DNA of 27,377 nucleotides from JBOHDX01 sp050700835 (GTDB lineage: Bacteria > Actinomycetota > Actinomycetes > Propionibacteriales > Nocardioidaceae). Location: positions 1 to 27,377 of the forward strand of contig JBOHDX010000130.1 of NCBI GenBank assembly GCA_050700835.1. The letters run 5' to 3'. Shown here one piece after another: positions 17,457-25,843 of this stretch. The notes under the pieces were generated by a model. That model was not told the origin of the DNA, did not search any database, and saw only the letters and a list, made by a program, of their open reading frames with translations. Made by a program: the position numbers and the translations under genes. The first letter of the stretch is position 1. Each line of letters starts with the position of its first letter.

Positions 17457-17585
17457 AAGTTGCGAACCGGGACAATGTCAAGTCCGCAACAGATGCATGC
17501 AGTCAAGTGTCGCCGGCGCAAGAATCCGTGACCCGGTCCCGACCCCATCCGCACCCGTTTGTGCCGGTGGCAGACGTGCGGAGTC

Positions 17586-19541
17586 TCAGCCGCCGCGGAC
17601 CGGCAGAACGATCCTGGAGCGCTCCGTCGCGGAGTGGTGCAGCGAGATGACGCCGACCGAGTCGAGCAGCTCGGGGACCGTCGGGAACAGATGTGGTACG
17701 TCGAAGGCTTGGACCGTGACCCGCAACCGGTGACCGGCCGGGATGACGGCGCCGGTGGGGAACACCTCGACGTCGACCGGAACCACCTGTCCAGGGGCCA
17801 CCAGCTGCTTCGACGCCTTGGTGAACGGGTGGTACGGCATCAGGATCTGGCCGTCACGGCGCACTGTGCGCGACTCATCGAGTCGGCGCAGCGAGATGAC
17901 CTGCCAGCCGCCGGTCAGGCGGCTGACGGTCCCGTCGGGGGCGACGTCCTCGACATGGACCGCGAGCATCCCGTCGTGCGCGGTCGTCGATGCGTACAGG
18001 TGGGCGTCGATCGGGCCGAGGATGTGCACCGGTGTGCGCAGCGGCGCAGTCTGGAACGACGTGCCGGCCTGGTCGTTGGCCGCCGAGCTCGAGTCGCAGG
18101 GGTTCTGCAGCGGCCCGTATCCGGACAGAGCCCCGGCGGTCCATTGCGACGCGCTTCGGGTGCACAGCCCCGTCACCGGGATGGGATAGACGTTGTCCGC
18201 TCCGCTCGTCGGGCGACCTCGCACCAGCACACCCGGAGATCCAGGGGTGGCGGTGCCCGACGGCTGCCACGTGCGGGCGTGGATGTCGCGGTCGAGCCAG
18301 TGCCGTGCGGTGCGCCACCGGTGCGACACCTGCTCGTGGTAGTTGACGGGGGCGATGTCACGGTTCAGCGCCGGGTCCGGGCGGCCACGAACGTAGTGGT
18401 CGAACCAGCGCAGCTCGAGCGCGTCAACCGACGGCAGCGACCCGGCGGGCAGCGCCTGGCCGAGCGACGCCTGCAGATGGTTCCACGGGCCGAAGACGAG
18501 CTTGGTGGGCACGCCGTCGCGCTGCAGTGCCTGGAACAGCAGGGGTTCGCTGCGCTGGAACAGGTCGTACTCGCCACCGACGATGAAGGTCGGAACCCGG
18601 ACCCGGTTGATCACGTTCAGCGGTGACCGGGTCGCATAGAACGGGCCGTCGTAGGCCGCGCCGCCCCCGGTCAGAGAGTCCAGGACCAGTCTCGCCTGGA
18701 AGCCGGCCGCGCCGTGCAGATGGGCGATCAACACCGACAGGAACCCGGTCGGGTCGGTGGGGGAGTAGAGCGGCGGGACCAGGCCGGCGCCGGTCACGAG
18801 CCCGAGCCACAGCGGGATGAAGCCGGTGTCGATCTCGCCGCCGGACGCCACGACGTCGCGGTACGTGTCGCCGCCGGGCACGATCGGAAACAACGCCTTG
18901 AGACCGGCGGGGTGCTGGGCAGCGGTGAACAGCTGGTTGATCGCCATGTAGGACGGGCCGGCCATGCCGATCCGCCCGTCACTCCACCGGCGTGCGTGGG
19001 AGTGCGCCCACTCCACCACCTCGTAGCCGTCGCGTTGCTCGCGCTTGCCGAACGCCGACCATTGTCCCTGCGACGAGCCGGTCCCACGCACGTCCACGAC
19101 GAGCTCGACGTAGCCGCGCGGCACGAGATAGCTGGTGGTGACGGCGGGCGCGTTCTTGTTGTACGGATCAAGGGTGACGATCACCGGGAACCGCTTGGCC
19201 ACCGGCTTGCCGGACGCGTCAGCGGGGCGATAGAGATTCGCGTACAACGTGACGCCGTCCGACATCAGGATCGGGATGTCGCGGGTGGTGGCGACCTTGG
19301 GGTACGTAGCCGGGCGCGGGGGCCAGCGAGGGCTCGCAGCCGCAGGGGCCTGCTGCTGCTGGGACCCGCCGGCCGAGGGCATCGCGTCCGCCGGCGTCGG
19401 CACGACGCCGCTCAGCGCGATCGTCGAGCCCGCGACGACGCCGGCGAGGACCAGGTGGGCCCTGTGGCGACGAGCGTGGCCTCGGGGATGGCGAGCGTGG
19501 CCCCGCTGCGGGTGGTCCGGGGCGTGGTTCGTCGACGTCAT
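17586..19541 (-). CDS. Secreted CocE/NonD-family alpha/beta hydrolase
   Basis: A 651-aa hydrolase of the X-Pro dipeptidyl-peptidase / cocaine-esterase (S15/CocE) type. A His/Arg-rich N-terminus followed by a hydrophobic segment at about 29-48 and PTPADA indicates a signal peptide, so the enzyme is probably exported. The catalytic domain starts near 85 (TRDIPILMSDGVTLYANLYRP in part); the nucleophile is Ser197 in GMAGPSYMAIN, with GGEYDLF and GPWNHLQ providing the likely Asp and His. The C-terminal beta-jelly-roll (about 420-651) ends VTVQAFDVPHLFP and RSRIVLPVRG, as in CocE. GGAGG stands 6 nt before the ATG. It lies 25 nt after the htdX-like gene and may share its transcript. Substrate unknown. 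Confidence 0.9.
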   Translation of the reverse strand: MTSTNHAPDHPQRGHARHPRGHARRHRAHLVLAGVVAGSTIALSGVVPTPADAMPSAGGSQQQQAPAAASPRWPPRPATYPKVATTRDIPILMSDGVTLYANLYRPADASGKPVAKRFPVIVTLDPYNKNAPAVTTSYLVPRGYVELVVDVRGTGSSQGQWSAFGKREQRDGYEVVEWAHSHARRWSDGRIGMAGPSYMAINQLFTAAQHPAGLKALFPIVPGGDTYRDVVASGGEIDTGFIPLWLGLVTGAGLVPPLYSPTDPTGFLSVLIAHLHGAAGFQARLVLDSLTGGGAAYDGPFYATRSPLNVINRVRVPTFIVGGEYDLFQRSEPLLFQALQRDGVPTKLVFGPWNHLQASLGQALPAGSLPSVDALELRWFDHYVRGRPDPALNRDIAPVNYHEQVSHRWRTARHWLDRDIHARTWQPSGTATPGSPGVLVRGRPTSGADNVYPIPVTGLCTRSASQWTAGALSGYGPLQNPCDSSSAANDQAGTSFQTAPLRTPVHILGPIDAHLYASTTAHDGMLAVHVEDVAPDGTVSRLTGGWQVISLRRLDESRTVRRDGQILMPYHPFTKASKQLVAPGQVVPVDVEVFPTGAVIPAGHRLRVTVQAFDVPHLFPTVPELLDSVGVISLHHSATERSRIVLPVRGG

Positions 19542-19566
19542 GTGGTCCTCCGCGGGGTCGAGAAGG

Positions 19567-20463
19567 TCAACGAGCGGGTGGCAGCGGGGCGACGCGACCG
19601 ATCAGATGGGTGGTCTCACCGCCGCGGCTGGTGACGCCGATCACTGTGTCGCGACGGTCCGCTCGCGACCCGAACTGCACGGCGCCGGGCAGCAGGATCG
19701 GCTTCCGGAACCCGACGGCCACCTCGTAGGTGTCCGGGATCCGACCCTGCAGGGCGGCCAGGCAGTGCGCCATCGTCCACATGCCGTGAGCGATCTGGCG
19801 AGGGAAGCCGAAGGCTCTCGCGGTCAGGCCGTAGAGGTGGATGGGGTTGCGGTCGCCTGACGCCGCGGCGTACCGACGGCCCAGCCCGGGGTCGAGTCGC
19901 CAGGTGATCTGTCCCACCGGGGTCGCGATGTCCAGCGCCTGCGCGGCTGCGTCGATCGGGGCGTCCGGTGTGTCGCGGCCCCGGCCTAGCAGGGTCGTGA
20001 CACCCTCCCAGGCCACGGTCCCGTCCACCGCGACGGTGGTGAGGATGTCAATCAGCCGGCCGCGCCGGTGGGGTCGCAGGTTTCCCGGCGTGACGGTGAT
20101 CTCGAGCAGGTCGGAGCTGTGCAACGGCGTGAGGACCCGGATGCTGTTGGCGACGTGGACCGCTCCCAACGGGGCGAAGGGGAACGCCGTGTCAGTCATC
20201 AACGCCACGTGCAGCGCGAACGCGAGCACCTGAGGGTACGTCGCGGGCAAACGGTCGGTGTGGGCGAATCCGCATACCTCCGAATAGCGGGCGAGGTGCT
20301 CGGGGTCGATGACGACACCGGTGCGGCGCAGCGTCAGGTTCGGCGCCTGCTCACCCTGATGGCGTACGCCGGGCAACAGGCCGATGACCGGCAGGGCCGG
20401 CAAGGCGGCTCGTAGGTACAACGGCAGCGAGGCGGGCGGCCCGTCGAACGTCCTGGTCGGCAT
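19567..20463 (-). CDS. htdX: MaoC-like (R)-hydratase, HtdX-type double hotdog
   Basis: A 298-aa protein with two hotdog folds. The second carries the (R)-specific hydratase motif YAAASGDRNPIHLYGLTARAFGFP (in part), with the catalytic Asp and His, followed by IAHGMWTMA. Such enzymes hydrate trans-2-enoyl-CoA/ACP or dehydrate 3-hydroxyacyl thioesters. The order htdX-fabG4 with a divergent fadA2 matches mycobacterial Rv0241c-Rv0242c-Rv0243, which supports the HtdX assignment. The ATG is 4 nt after the fabG4 stop, so the genes are cotranscribed and probably catalyse consecutive steps. Confidence 0.88.
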   Translation of the reverse strand: MPTRTFDGPPASLPLYLRAALPALPVIGLLPGVRHQGEQAPNLTLRRTGVVIDPEHLARYSEVCGFAHTDRLPATYPQVLAFALHVALMTDTAFPFAPLGAVHVANSIRVLTPLHSSDLLEITVTPGNLRPHRRGRLIDILTTVAVDGTVAWEGVTTLLGRGRDTPDAPIDAAAQALDIATPVGQITWRLDPGLGRRYAAASGDRNPIHLYGLTARAFGFPRQIAHGMWTMAHCLAALQGRIPDTYEVAVGFRKPILLPGAVQFGSRADRRDTVIGVTSRGGETTHLIGRVAPLPPAR

Positions 20464-20467
20464 GCAG

Positions 20468-21823
20468 TCAGGCCCCGAGCAGGCTCTGGCCGCACACTCG
20501 CACGACGTTGCCGTTGACCGCCCACGAGCCGGGATGCGCGAACCACGCGATCGTCTCGGCCACGTCGACGGGCAGACCTCCTTGGGACAGGGAGTTCATC
20601 CGGCGCCCCGCCTCGCGCAGCACCAGCGGGATCGCCGCGGTCATCGCGGTCTCGATGAAGCCAGGTGCCACAGCGTTGACGGTGACGCCGCGTCGTGTCG
20701 CCCGCGGGGCAAGGGAGTCGACGAGGCCGATCACGCCGGCCTTGGACGTGCCGTAGTTGGTCTGACCGGCGTTGCCGGCGATCCCGGCGATCGACGAGAC
20801 GCCGATGATCCGGCCGTTCGGGCGTACCAGATCCTCACCGAGCAGCTCGTCGCTGATCCGCTGCGGCGCAACGAGGTTGACCGCGAGCGTCGACGTCCAC
20901 TGGTCGGGCTTCATGTTGGCAAGCCTCTTGTCGCGGGTGATCCCGGCGTTGTGGACGACGATGTCGACGCCGCCGTGCAGCTCGGCGAGCCGGGTCGCGA
21001 TCCGCTGGGGGGCGTCGGCGTTGGTGATGTCGAGGCTGATGGAGTCGCCTCCGAGCTTGCCCGTCAGAGTCTGGAGGGCGCCGGCCGCCTGTGGTACGTC
21101 GACGCCGACGATGGTGGCGCCGTCGCGGTGCAGCAGCTCGGCGATGGCCGCCCCGATGCCGCGGGACGCGCCGGTCACCAGTGCCACCTTGCCGTCGAGC
21201 GGCCGCTGCCCGTCGGTGGTGACAGGCGCCGTGGGGGGCTCCCCGCCCTCGACGGTGCCGATCCGGACGACCTGCCCCGAGACGTACGCCGACTTGGCGG
21301 AGAGCAGGAACGCGAGGGTCGACGTCGTGGCCGACTCGGAGTTCGGGGCGACGTAGACGAGCTGGACCGTGGACCCGCGGCCGACCTCCTTCGCGAGGCT
21401 GCGGGTGAATCCCTCGAGGGCTCGCTGGGCGATCGCGGCCGACTCCGACCCGGCCATGGCCGGCGGGGTGCCGACGACGATGACCCGGCCGCAGCCGCGC
21501 AGCCGGCGGAGCACCGGTGTGAAGAACTTCGGAAGGGCGGCGAGCCCGGCCGCCTCTTCGATCCCGGTGGCGTCGAAGATCAGACTGCGGTAGCGCTCGG
21601 TGTCGCTGGCTTGGGTGCTGGAGACGACGCCCAACGCGGTGAGCTCCTTGGCGACGGTCGAGGCCACCCGGCCGGCGCCGGTCTCGCCGATCAGCACCGT
21701 GCCGTCGACGAGTGGTTGCTCCGCGGCGTATCTGCGCAGCTCCGGCGGATTGGGGAGGCCGAGGTTCTTGACGACGAACTGGCCCACCGGGGTATGCGCC
21801 AGGAACTGGTACCGATCGCTCAT
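20468..21823 (-). CDS. fabG4: High-molecular-weight 3-oxoacyl reductase (FabG4-type)
   Basis: A 451-aa SDR with an extra N-terminal flavodoxin-like domain (about 1-200) that lacks an intact nucleotide-binding motif, followed by a standard ketoreductase domain: TGASRGIG at 217-224, HNAGITRDK near 291-299, Ser343/344 in GVSSIAG and Tyr357-x3-Lys361. This architecture is that of mycobacterial FabG4, which reduces 3-oxoacyl-CoA. It is first in the leftward operon with the HtdX-like hydratase. The intergenic region to the divergent thiolase holds the palindrome ATACC-GTT-GGTAT. GAGG lies upstream of the ATG at a workable distance. Confidence 0.93.
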   Translation of the reverse strand: MSDRYQFLAHTPVGQFVVKNLGLPNPPELRRYAAEQPLVDGTVLIGETGAGRVASTVAKELTALGVVSSTQASDTERYRSLIFDATGIEEAAGLAALPKFFTPVLRRLRGCGRVIVVGTPPAMAGSESAAIAQRALEGFTRSLAKEVGRGSTVQLVYVAPNSESATTSTLAFLLSAKSAYVSGQVVRIGTVEGGEPPTAPVTTDGQRPLDGKVALVTGASRGIGAAIAELLHRDGATIVGVDVPQAAGALQTLTGKLGGDSISLDITNADAPQRIATRLAELHGGVDIVVHNAGITRDKRLANMKPDQWTSTLAVNLVAPQRISDELLGEDLVRPNGRIIGVSSIAGIAGNAGQTNYGTSKAGVIGLVDSLAPRATRRGVTVNAVAPGFIETAMTAAIPLVLREAGRRMNSLSQGGLPVDVAETIAWFAHPGSWAVNGNVVRVCGQSLLGA

Positions 21824-21869
21824 CGACGTGCCTCGCTCTGTTCGCTCACGGGTGTGGCCTCACTCACGC

Positions 21870-21882
21870 ATACCGTTGGTAT
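21870..21882. promoter_or_regulatory. Operator-like palindrome between fabG4 and fadA2
   Basis: ATACCGTTGGTAT has 5-bp perfect arms and a 3-bp centre. It sits in the 173-bp divergent intergenic region, 47 bp from the fabG4 ATG and 115 bp from the fadA2 ATG. A single TetR-like regulator could control both directions from here. TAACTT at 21903-21908 could be the fadA2 -10. Confidence 0.5.
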
Positions 21883-21996
21883 CCGAAACCGTGGTCAGAC
21901 TGTAACTTCGGGTCGTGACCGCGCACCACCCGGTCGTGGTGTGGCGCTCGCTACGTCCGCCGGAGCCGATCGCTCCGATTCTGCAAGGGAGCCCGC

Positions 21997-23328
21997 ATGG
22001 CCACCACCGCTAGCACGTCACGCACGGCCCGGTCGAGGGCACAGCGGCCGGCAGGTGCTCCACGCCGGGTCGCGATCGTCGGCGGCAACCGGATCCCCTT
22101 CGCCCGGTCGAACACGGCGTACGCGCAGGCCTCCAACCAGGACATGCTGACCACCGCGCTCGACGGGCTGGTGGCGCGGTTCGGTCTCGAGGGCGAGCGG
22201 CTCGGCGCGGTCGTCGCCGGCGCGGTGCTCAAGCACAGCCGCGACTTCAACCTCACACGGGAGGCGGTGCTGGGCTCGCGGCTCTCGGCAGAAACCCCGG
22301 CGTACGACATCCAGCAGGCTTGCGACACCGGGCTGCAGGCGATCATCGCGGTGGCCGACAAAATCGCGCTCGGCGTGACCGAGGTCGGAGTGGCCGGAGG
22401 CGTGGACACCACGTCGGACGCGCCGCTGGCCGTGAACGAGCGGCTGCGCAGGATCCTGCTCGAGGCCAACCGGGCGAAGTCGTGGCAGGGTCGGCTGGCG
22501 GCCCTTGCCAAGGTCCGACCCCAGCATCTGGTCCCCGCCGTCCCGCAGAACTCCGAGCCGCGGACAGGCCTGTCGATGGGCGAGAGCGCGGCCCTGACCG
22601 CGGTCGAGTGGGGTATCGGCCGTGAGGAGCAGGACGCGCTCGCGGCCGCCTCGCACCACCACCTCGCCGCTGCGTACGACCGGGGGTTCCTCGATGACCT
22701 GGTGACCCCGTATCTCGGTCTCGAACGCGACCAGAACCTTCGCCCGGACTCGTCGGTGGAGAAGCTCTCGACGCTGAAGCCGGTGTTCGGCAAGGGCGCC
22801 GCCGCCACGATGACCGCCGGCAACTCCACACCCCTGTCCGACGGCGCGTCGGTGGTGCTGCTGGCGTCGGAGGAGTACGCCGCCGTCCGCGGCTGGGACG
22901 TCCTGGCCCACCTCACGCTGCACGAGACGGCCGCGGTGGACTATGTGCACGGCGGCGAGGGCCTGCTGATGGCACCCGCCTATGCAATGCCGCGGATGCT
23001 CGCCCGGGCGGGCCTGAGCCTTCAGGACTTCGACTTCTACGAGATTCATGAGGCGTTCGCCTCCCAGGTGCTGGCGACCCTGAAGGCGTGGGAGGACCCG
23101 ATCTTCTGCTCCGAGCGGCTCGGGCTCGACGCCCCGCTGGGTGCCGTCGACCGGGCCAGGCTCAACGTCGCCGGTTCGTCGCTGGCGGCCGGGCACCCCT
23201 TCGCCGCAACCGGTGGCCGCATCGTCGCGACGCTGGCGAAGCTGCTGGCCGAGAAGGGCGCGGGACGTGGCGTGATCTCGATCTGCGCGGCCGGTGGGCA
23301 GGGCGTCACCGCCATCCTCGACCGCTAA
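21997..23328 (+). CDS. fadA2: Acetyl-CoA acyltransferase (thiolase), FadA2-type
   Basis: A 443-aa thiolase that cleaves 3-oxoacyl-CoA with CoA in beta-oxidation, or runs in reverse. The acyl-accepting Cys109 is in DIQQACDTG, the catalytic His400 in SSLAAGHPFAATGGR, and the proton-relay Cys430 in ISICAAGGQG; HEAFASQVLA is the usual NEAF-like strand in its HEAF form, typical of trifunctional-enzyme beta-type thiolases. AAGGGAG precedes the ATG. The gene is divergent from fabG4-htdX, the same arrangement as mycobacterial fadA2, and ends near the right copy of the two-hairpin repeat, which probably terminates it. Confidence 0.94.
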   Translation: MATTASTSRTARSRAQRPAGAPRRVAIVGGNRIPFARSNTAYAQASNQDMLTTALDGLVARFGLEGERLGAVVAGAVLKHSRDFNLTREAVLGSRLSAETPAYDIQQACDTGLQAIIAVADKIALGVTEVGVAGGVDTTSDAPLAVNERLRRILLEANRAKSWQGRLAALAKVRPQHLVPAVPQNSEPRTGLSMGESAALTAVEWGIGREEQDALAAASHHHLAAAYDRGFLDDLVTPYLGLERDQNLRPDSSVEKLSTLKPVFGKGAAATMTAGNSTPLSDGASVVLLASEEYAAVRGWDVLAHLTLHETAAVDYVHGGEGLLMAPAYAMPRMLARAGLSLQDFDFYEIHEAFASQVLATLKAWEDPIFCSERLGLDAPLGAVDRARLNVAGSSLAAGHPFAATGGRIVATLAKLLAEKGAGRGVISICAAGGQGVTAILDR

Positions 23329-23350
23329 CCCCGCCCCCCGCCGCCCCCGC

Positions 23351-23414
23351 GTCGGTTTACCACGTTCTCGTGGTACGTCGGCACTTCTCATGGGGTGCAG
23401 CCCATGAGAAGTGT
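23351..23414 (-). repeat. Two-hairpin repeat, right copy
   Basis: Inverted copy of 647-710. The long stem has arms 23381-23394 and 23401-23414 (13 Watson-Crick pairs plus one G-T), and the short stem arms 23358-23364 and 23369-23375 around TTCT. It lies between convergent stops (23328 and 23495). A further half-arm, TGAGAAGTG, recurs at 23425-23433. Confidence 0.88.
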
Positions 23415-23494
23415 CAACAAGCCGTGAGAAGTGCGCCAGATCGGGCTCTCGCGCGCCCATGCCTGCGGTCCCGTGGAGAACCGGCCCGCGCGGC

Positions 23495-24226
23495 TCAAGT
23501 CTCCGAGCGGTCGCCCTCGGCGCCGCGGGCCATCGCGAGAGCCGCGGCGACGAGGTACGCCTTGACCTCGTCGAACGACACCGCCGCCACCGCGGGTACG
23601 CCCGGGGACACCTCGTGCACCGACAGGCGCAGCCGCGCGAGCTGCAGGCCGCCGAGCGCCTGGGTGTACAACACGTTCGCCAGCAGATCCGGGTTGGCCA
23701 CCGTGAACTCGCCGGTGCGGTGACCGGCTTTCAGCACGTCGACGACAAGTGCGAGATTGGCGGCGACGGCCCGGCCGAGCTGATAGATCGCCGGCTCGCT
23801 GACCTCACGCAGCAGCTCCTCTCCCGGCCGCCGCAGCAGCGCCAGTGCGCAGTCGACGAACGCGGGGTAGCGCTCGCCGAAGTCGAGGAACGCCGTGCTC
23901 AGTGCCCGCAGCCGCGCCGGCGCGTCGCCGCCGGCCGGCTCGCAGGCACGCATCTCCTGCTCGAGCTCGTCGAGGTACTTCACCAAGGTCAGGGCGAACA
24001 GCTCTTCCTTGCCGGTGAAGTGCCGATAGATGATCGCCCGGTTGATCCCGACCGCTCGGGCGATGTCCTCGATCTGGGCATCCCGCACGCCGCGCTGGTC
24101 GAACAACGCCCTCGTGGCCGCCAGGATCTCCTCCGAGCGCTGCTGCCGCCGGGTCACTGTCGACCCGCGTGAGGATTCGTGACGGGCACGCGGAGCGTGC
24201 GCGCCACGGGGGCCGTCCGCAGTCAC
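23495..24226 (-). CDS. TetR family transcriptional regulator
   Basis: A 243-aa regulator. After a variable 27-residue start comes a TetR HTH: RSEEILAATRALFDQRG, then IEDIARAVGINRAIIYRHF (about 52-70) and TGKEELFALTL. The C-terminal ligand domain is helical with no recognised effector. The GTG at 24226 is supported by TACGAT ending 6 nt upstream. That -10 is embedded in the palindrome CTGAATCGTAATTCAG (24229-24244), so negative autoregulation is likely. The gene follows the DNA ligase gene by 14 nt but has its own promoter. Targets could include the nearby fadA2/fabG4 genes, although their palindrome differs in sequence. Confidence 0.92.
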   Translation of the reverse strand: MTADGPRGAHAPRARHESSRGSTVTRRQQRSEEILAATRALFDQRGVRDAQIEDIARAVGINRAIIYRHFTGKEELFALTLVKYLDELEQEMRACEPAGGDAPARLRALSTAFLDFGERYPAFVDCALALLRRPGEELLREVSEPAIYQLGRAVAANLALVVDVLKAGHRTGEFTVANPDLLANVLYTQALGGLQLARLRLSVHEVSPGVPAVAAVSFDEVKAYLVAAALAMARGAEGDRSET

Positions 24227-24228
24227 CT

Positions 24229-24244
24229 CTGAATCGTAATTCAG
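24229..24244. promoter_or_regulatory. TetR autoregulatory operator overlapping a -10 element
   Basis: CTGAATCGTAATTCAG: perfect 6-bp arms around a 4-bp centre. The minus-strand -10 TACGAT (24233-24238) is its core, and the stop codon of the ligase gene (24241-24243) is in its right arm. The operator therefore spans the whole ligase/tetR junction. Confidence 0.6.
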
Positions 24245-25794
24245 TCGCCGGCTGGGTCATTGGCTGAGCCGTCGGCCTGGGTGCTCAGGACTGTGTCCAA
24301 CCTGTCGGTCTCGTCGGCCGTCTTGTCGTCGCGGTAGCGGAGCACGCGAGCGAACCGCAGCGCCACCCCGCCGGGATAGCGGCTCGACCGCTGCAGCCCG
24401 TCGAACGCGATCTCGACAACGAGCTCGGGACGGACGAACACGGTGGACCGGGTACGCCGGGTCTCGCGCGCGAGCAGCTGCTCGGTCTGCCAGCTGAGCA
24501 GCGCGTCGGTCAGTCCCTTGAACGTCTTGCCGAGCATGACGAACTCGTCACCGGACCGAGCACCAAGGTGGAGGTTGGACAGCCACCCCTGGCGGCGTCC
24601 GTGGCCCCACTCGGCCGCCAGCACCATCAGGTCGAGGGTGTGCCGCGGCTTGACCTTGACCCAAGCGGCGCCGCGACGACCCGCGTCGTAGGAGGCGGTC
24701 GCCGCCTTGACGACTACACCCTCATGCCCGTGCCTGACGGAGTCCTCGAAGAACGCCTGGGCGTCATTGGGATCGGCGGTCGCGGACGACGGCACGATCA
24801 CGGCAGCAGGCGCCACGGCGCGCAACGCAGCCACCCTGTCGACCAGCGGCCGCACCAGGTAGTCGGTGCCGTCGAGGTGCAGGAGGTCGAACAGAAAGGT
24901 CGACAGCGGCGCGCTGGCGCGCAGCGCCTCGGTGTTGGCGCTCGCGGTGCGCGACCCGGTGACCTGGAACGGCGCCGGGTGGCCATCGGACCGCAGCACG
25001 ATCGCCTCGCCGTCCAGCACCATGCGGCTGGCACGGATCTGACGGGCGACAGCGACCACCTCCGGCAGCCTCGCGGTGACGTCGTCCAGACTGCGGGTGA
25101 AGACCCGGACGTCCTCGCCGTCGCGGTGGATCTGCACTCGGATGCCGTCGAGCTTGCGGTCGATGACCACCGGCTCGCCAGAGGGGGCCACCTTGGCCAA
25201 AGCGGTCGCGATGTCCGGGGCGCTGGACGCGAGCATCGGGCGTACGGGCTGGCCCACCTGCAGCGTCACGGCCTCCAGTGCGGACAGTCCACCGGACCGC
25301 GCCAGCTGCGTCGCGGCGGCCGTCGAGCCGAGCAACATCGAGGCACGCCGCACCGCCGCGGTCGGCAGACCGAACGCCTGCGCGACGGCGTCGACCATCA
25401 CGCCGTCGAGCGCTCCTTGGCGGAGGTCCTCGAACAGCAGGCCGCGCAGGAACGCCTGCTCGCCCTCGGTCGCCCGGCCCCAGAGGTCGAGCAACGCTGC
25501 GCGTCGCGCCGACTGGCTGCCCTCGCCGGCCAGCCGGCTGATCGACTCGAAGGCGGCGTCGACCTCCTCCAACATCAGCGTGGGAGTCGCAGCCCCGGTG
25601 GCCGCATCGGGCAGCGAGGCCCAGCCCACACCGGTGCGTCGCTGGCGCAGCGAGCCGGAGAGCCACGTCACGACCGTCACCGTGTCGGCCTCGTCCACCT
25701 CACGGAGCACCTCGGCGATGACCGACCGCTTGGCTAGCCGGGAGCGCGTCGACGCGATCGCCCTCGAGGCTTCGACCACCCGGCTCAGCAACAC
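24241..25794 (-). CDS. ATP-dependent DNA ligase (LigB-type)
   Basis: A 517-aa ligase with an N-terminal DNA-binding domain (about 1-190), the adenylation domain with motif I KLDGIR and nucleophile Lys214, and later motifs FLFDLLHLDGTDYL, HEGVVVKAATASYDAGRRG and WVKVKPRH. The C-terminal OB domain follows (LDLMVLAAEWGHGRRQGWL in part). Length and layout match mycobacterial LigB (Rv3062), an accessory nick-sealing enzyme beside the essential NAD-dependent LigA. The GTG at 25794 is preceded by CACAAT ending 6 nt upstream, suggesting a leaderless transcript. It is divergent from the AlkA-like glycosylase, with only 49 bp between start codons. Confidence 0.93.
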   Translation of the reverse strand: MLLSRVVEASRAIASTRSRLAKRSVIAEVLREVDEADTVTVVTWLSGSLRQRRTGVGWASLPDAATGAATPTLMLEEVDAAFESISRLAGEGSQSARRAALLDLWGRATEGEQAFLRGLLFEDLRQGALDGVMVDAVAQAFGLPTAAVRRASMLLGSTAAATQLARSGGLSALEAVTLQVGQPVRPMLASSAPDIATALAKVAPSGEPVVIDRKLDGIRVQIHRDGEDVRVFTRSLDDVTARLPEVVAVARQIRASRMVLDGEAIVLRSDGHPAPFQVTGSRTASANTEALRASAPLSTFLFDLLHLDGTDYLVRPLVDRVAALRAVAPAAVIVPSSATADPNDAQAFFEDSVRHGHEGVVVKAATASYDAGRRGAAWVKVKPRHTLDLMVLAAEWGHGRRQGWLSNLHLGARSGDEFVMLGKTFKGLTDALLSWQTEQLLARETRRTRSTVFVRPELVVEIAFDGLQRSSRYPGGVALRFARVLRYRDDKTADETDRLDTVLSTQADGSANDPAGD

Positions 25795-25800
25795 CCGGTC

Positions 25801-25806
25801 ATTGTG
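25801..25806 (-). promoter_or_regulatory. Putative -10 (CACAAT) of the ligase gene
   Basis: CACAAT ends 6 nt before the GTG at 25794. One mismatch from TANNNT, so it is weaker than the others. Confidence 0.35.
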
Positions 25807-25831
25807 CGGTAACCCCCCGACAGGCCTCCGA

Positions 25832-25837
25832 CATACT
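25832..25837 (+). promoter_or_regulatory. Putative -10 (CATACT) of the AlkA-like gene
   Basis: CATACT ends 6 nt before the GTG at 25844. Together with the ligase -10 at 25801-25806 it makes a compact face-to-face divergent promoter whose -35 regions must overlap. Confidence 0.4.
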
Positions 25838-25843
25838 TGTCAC

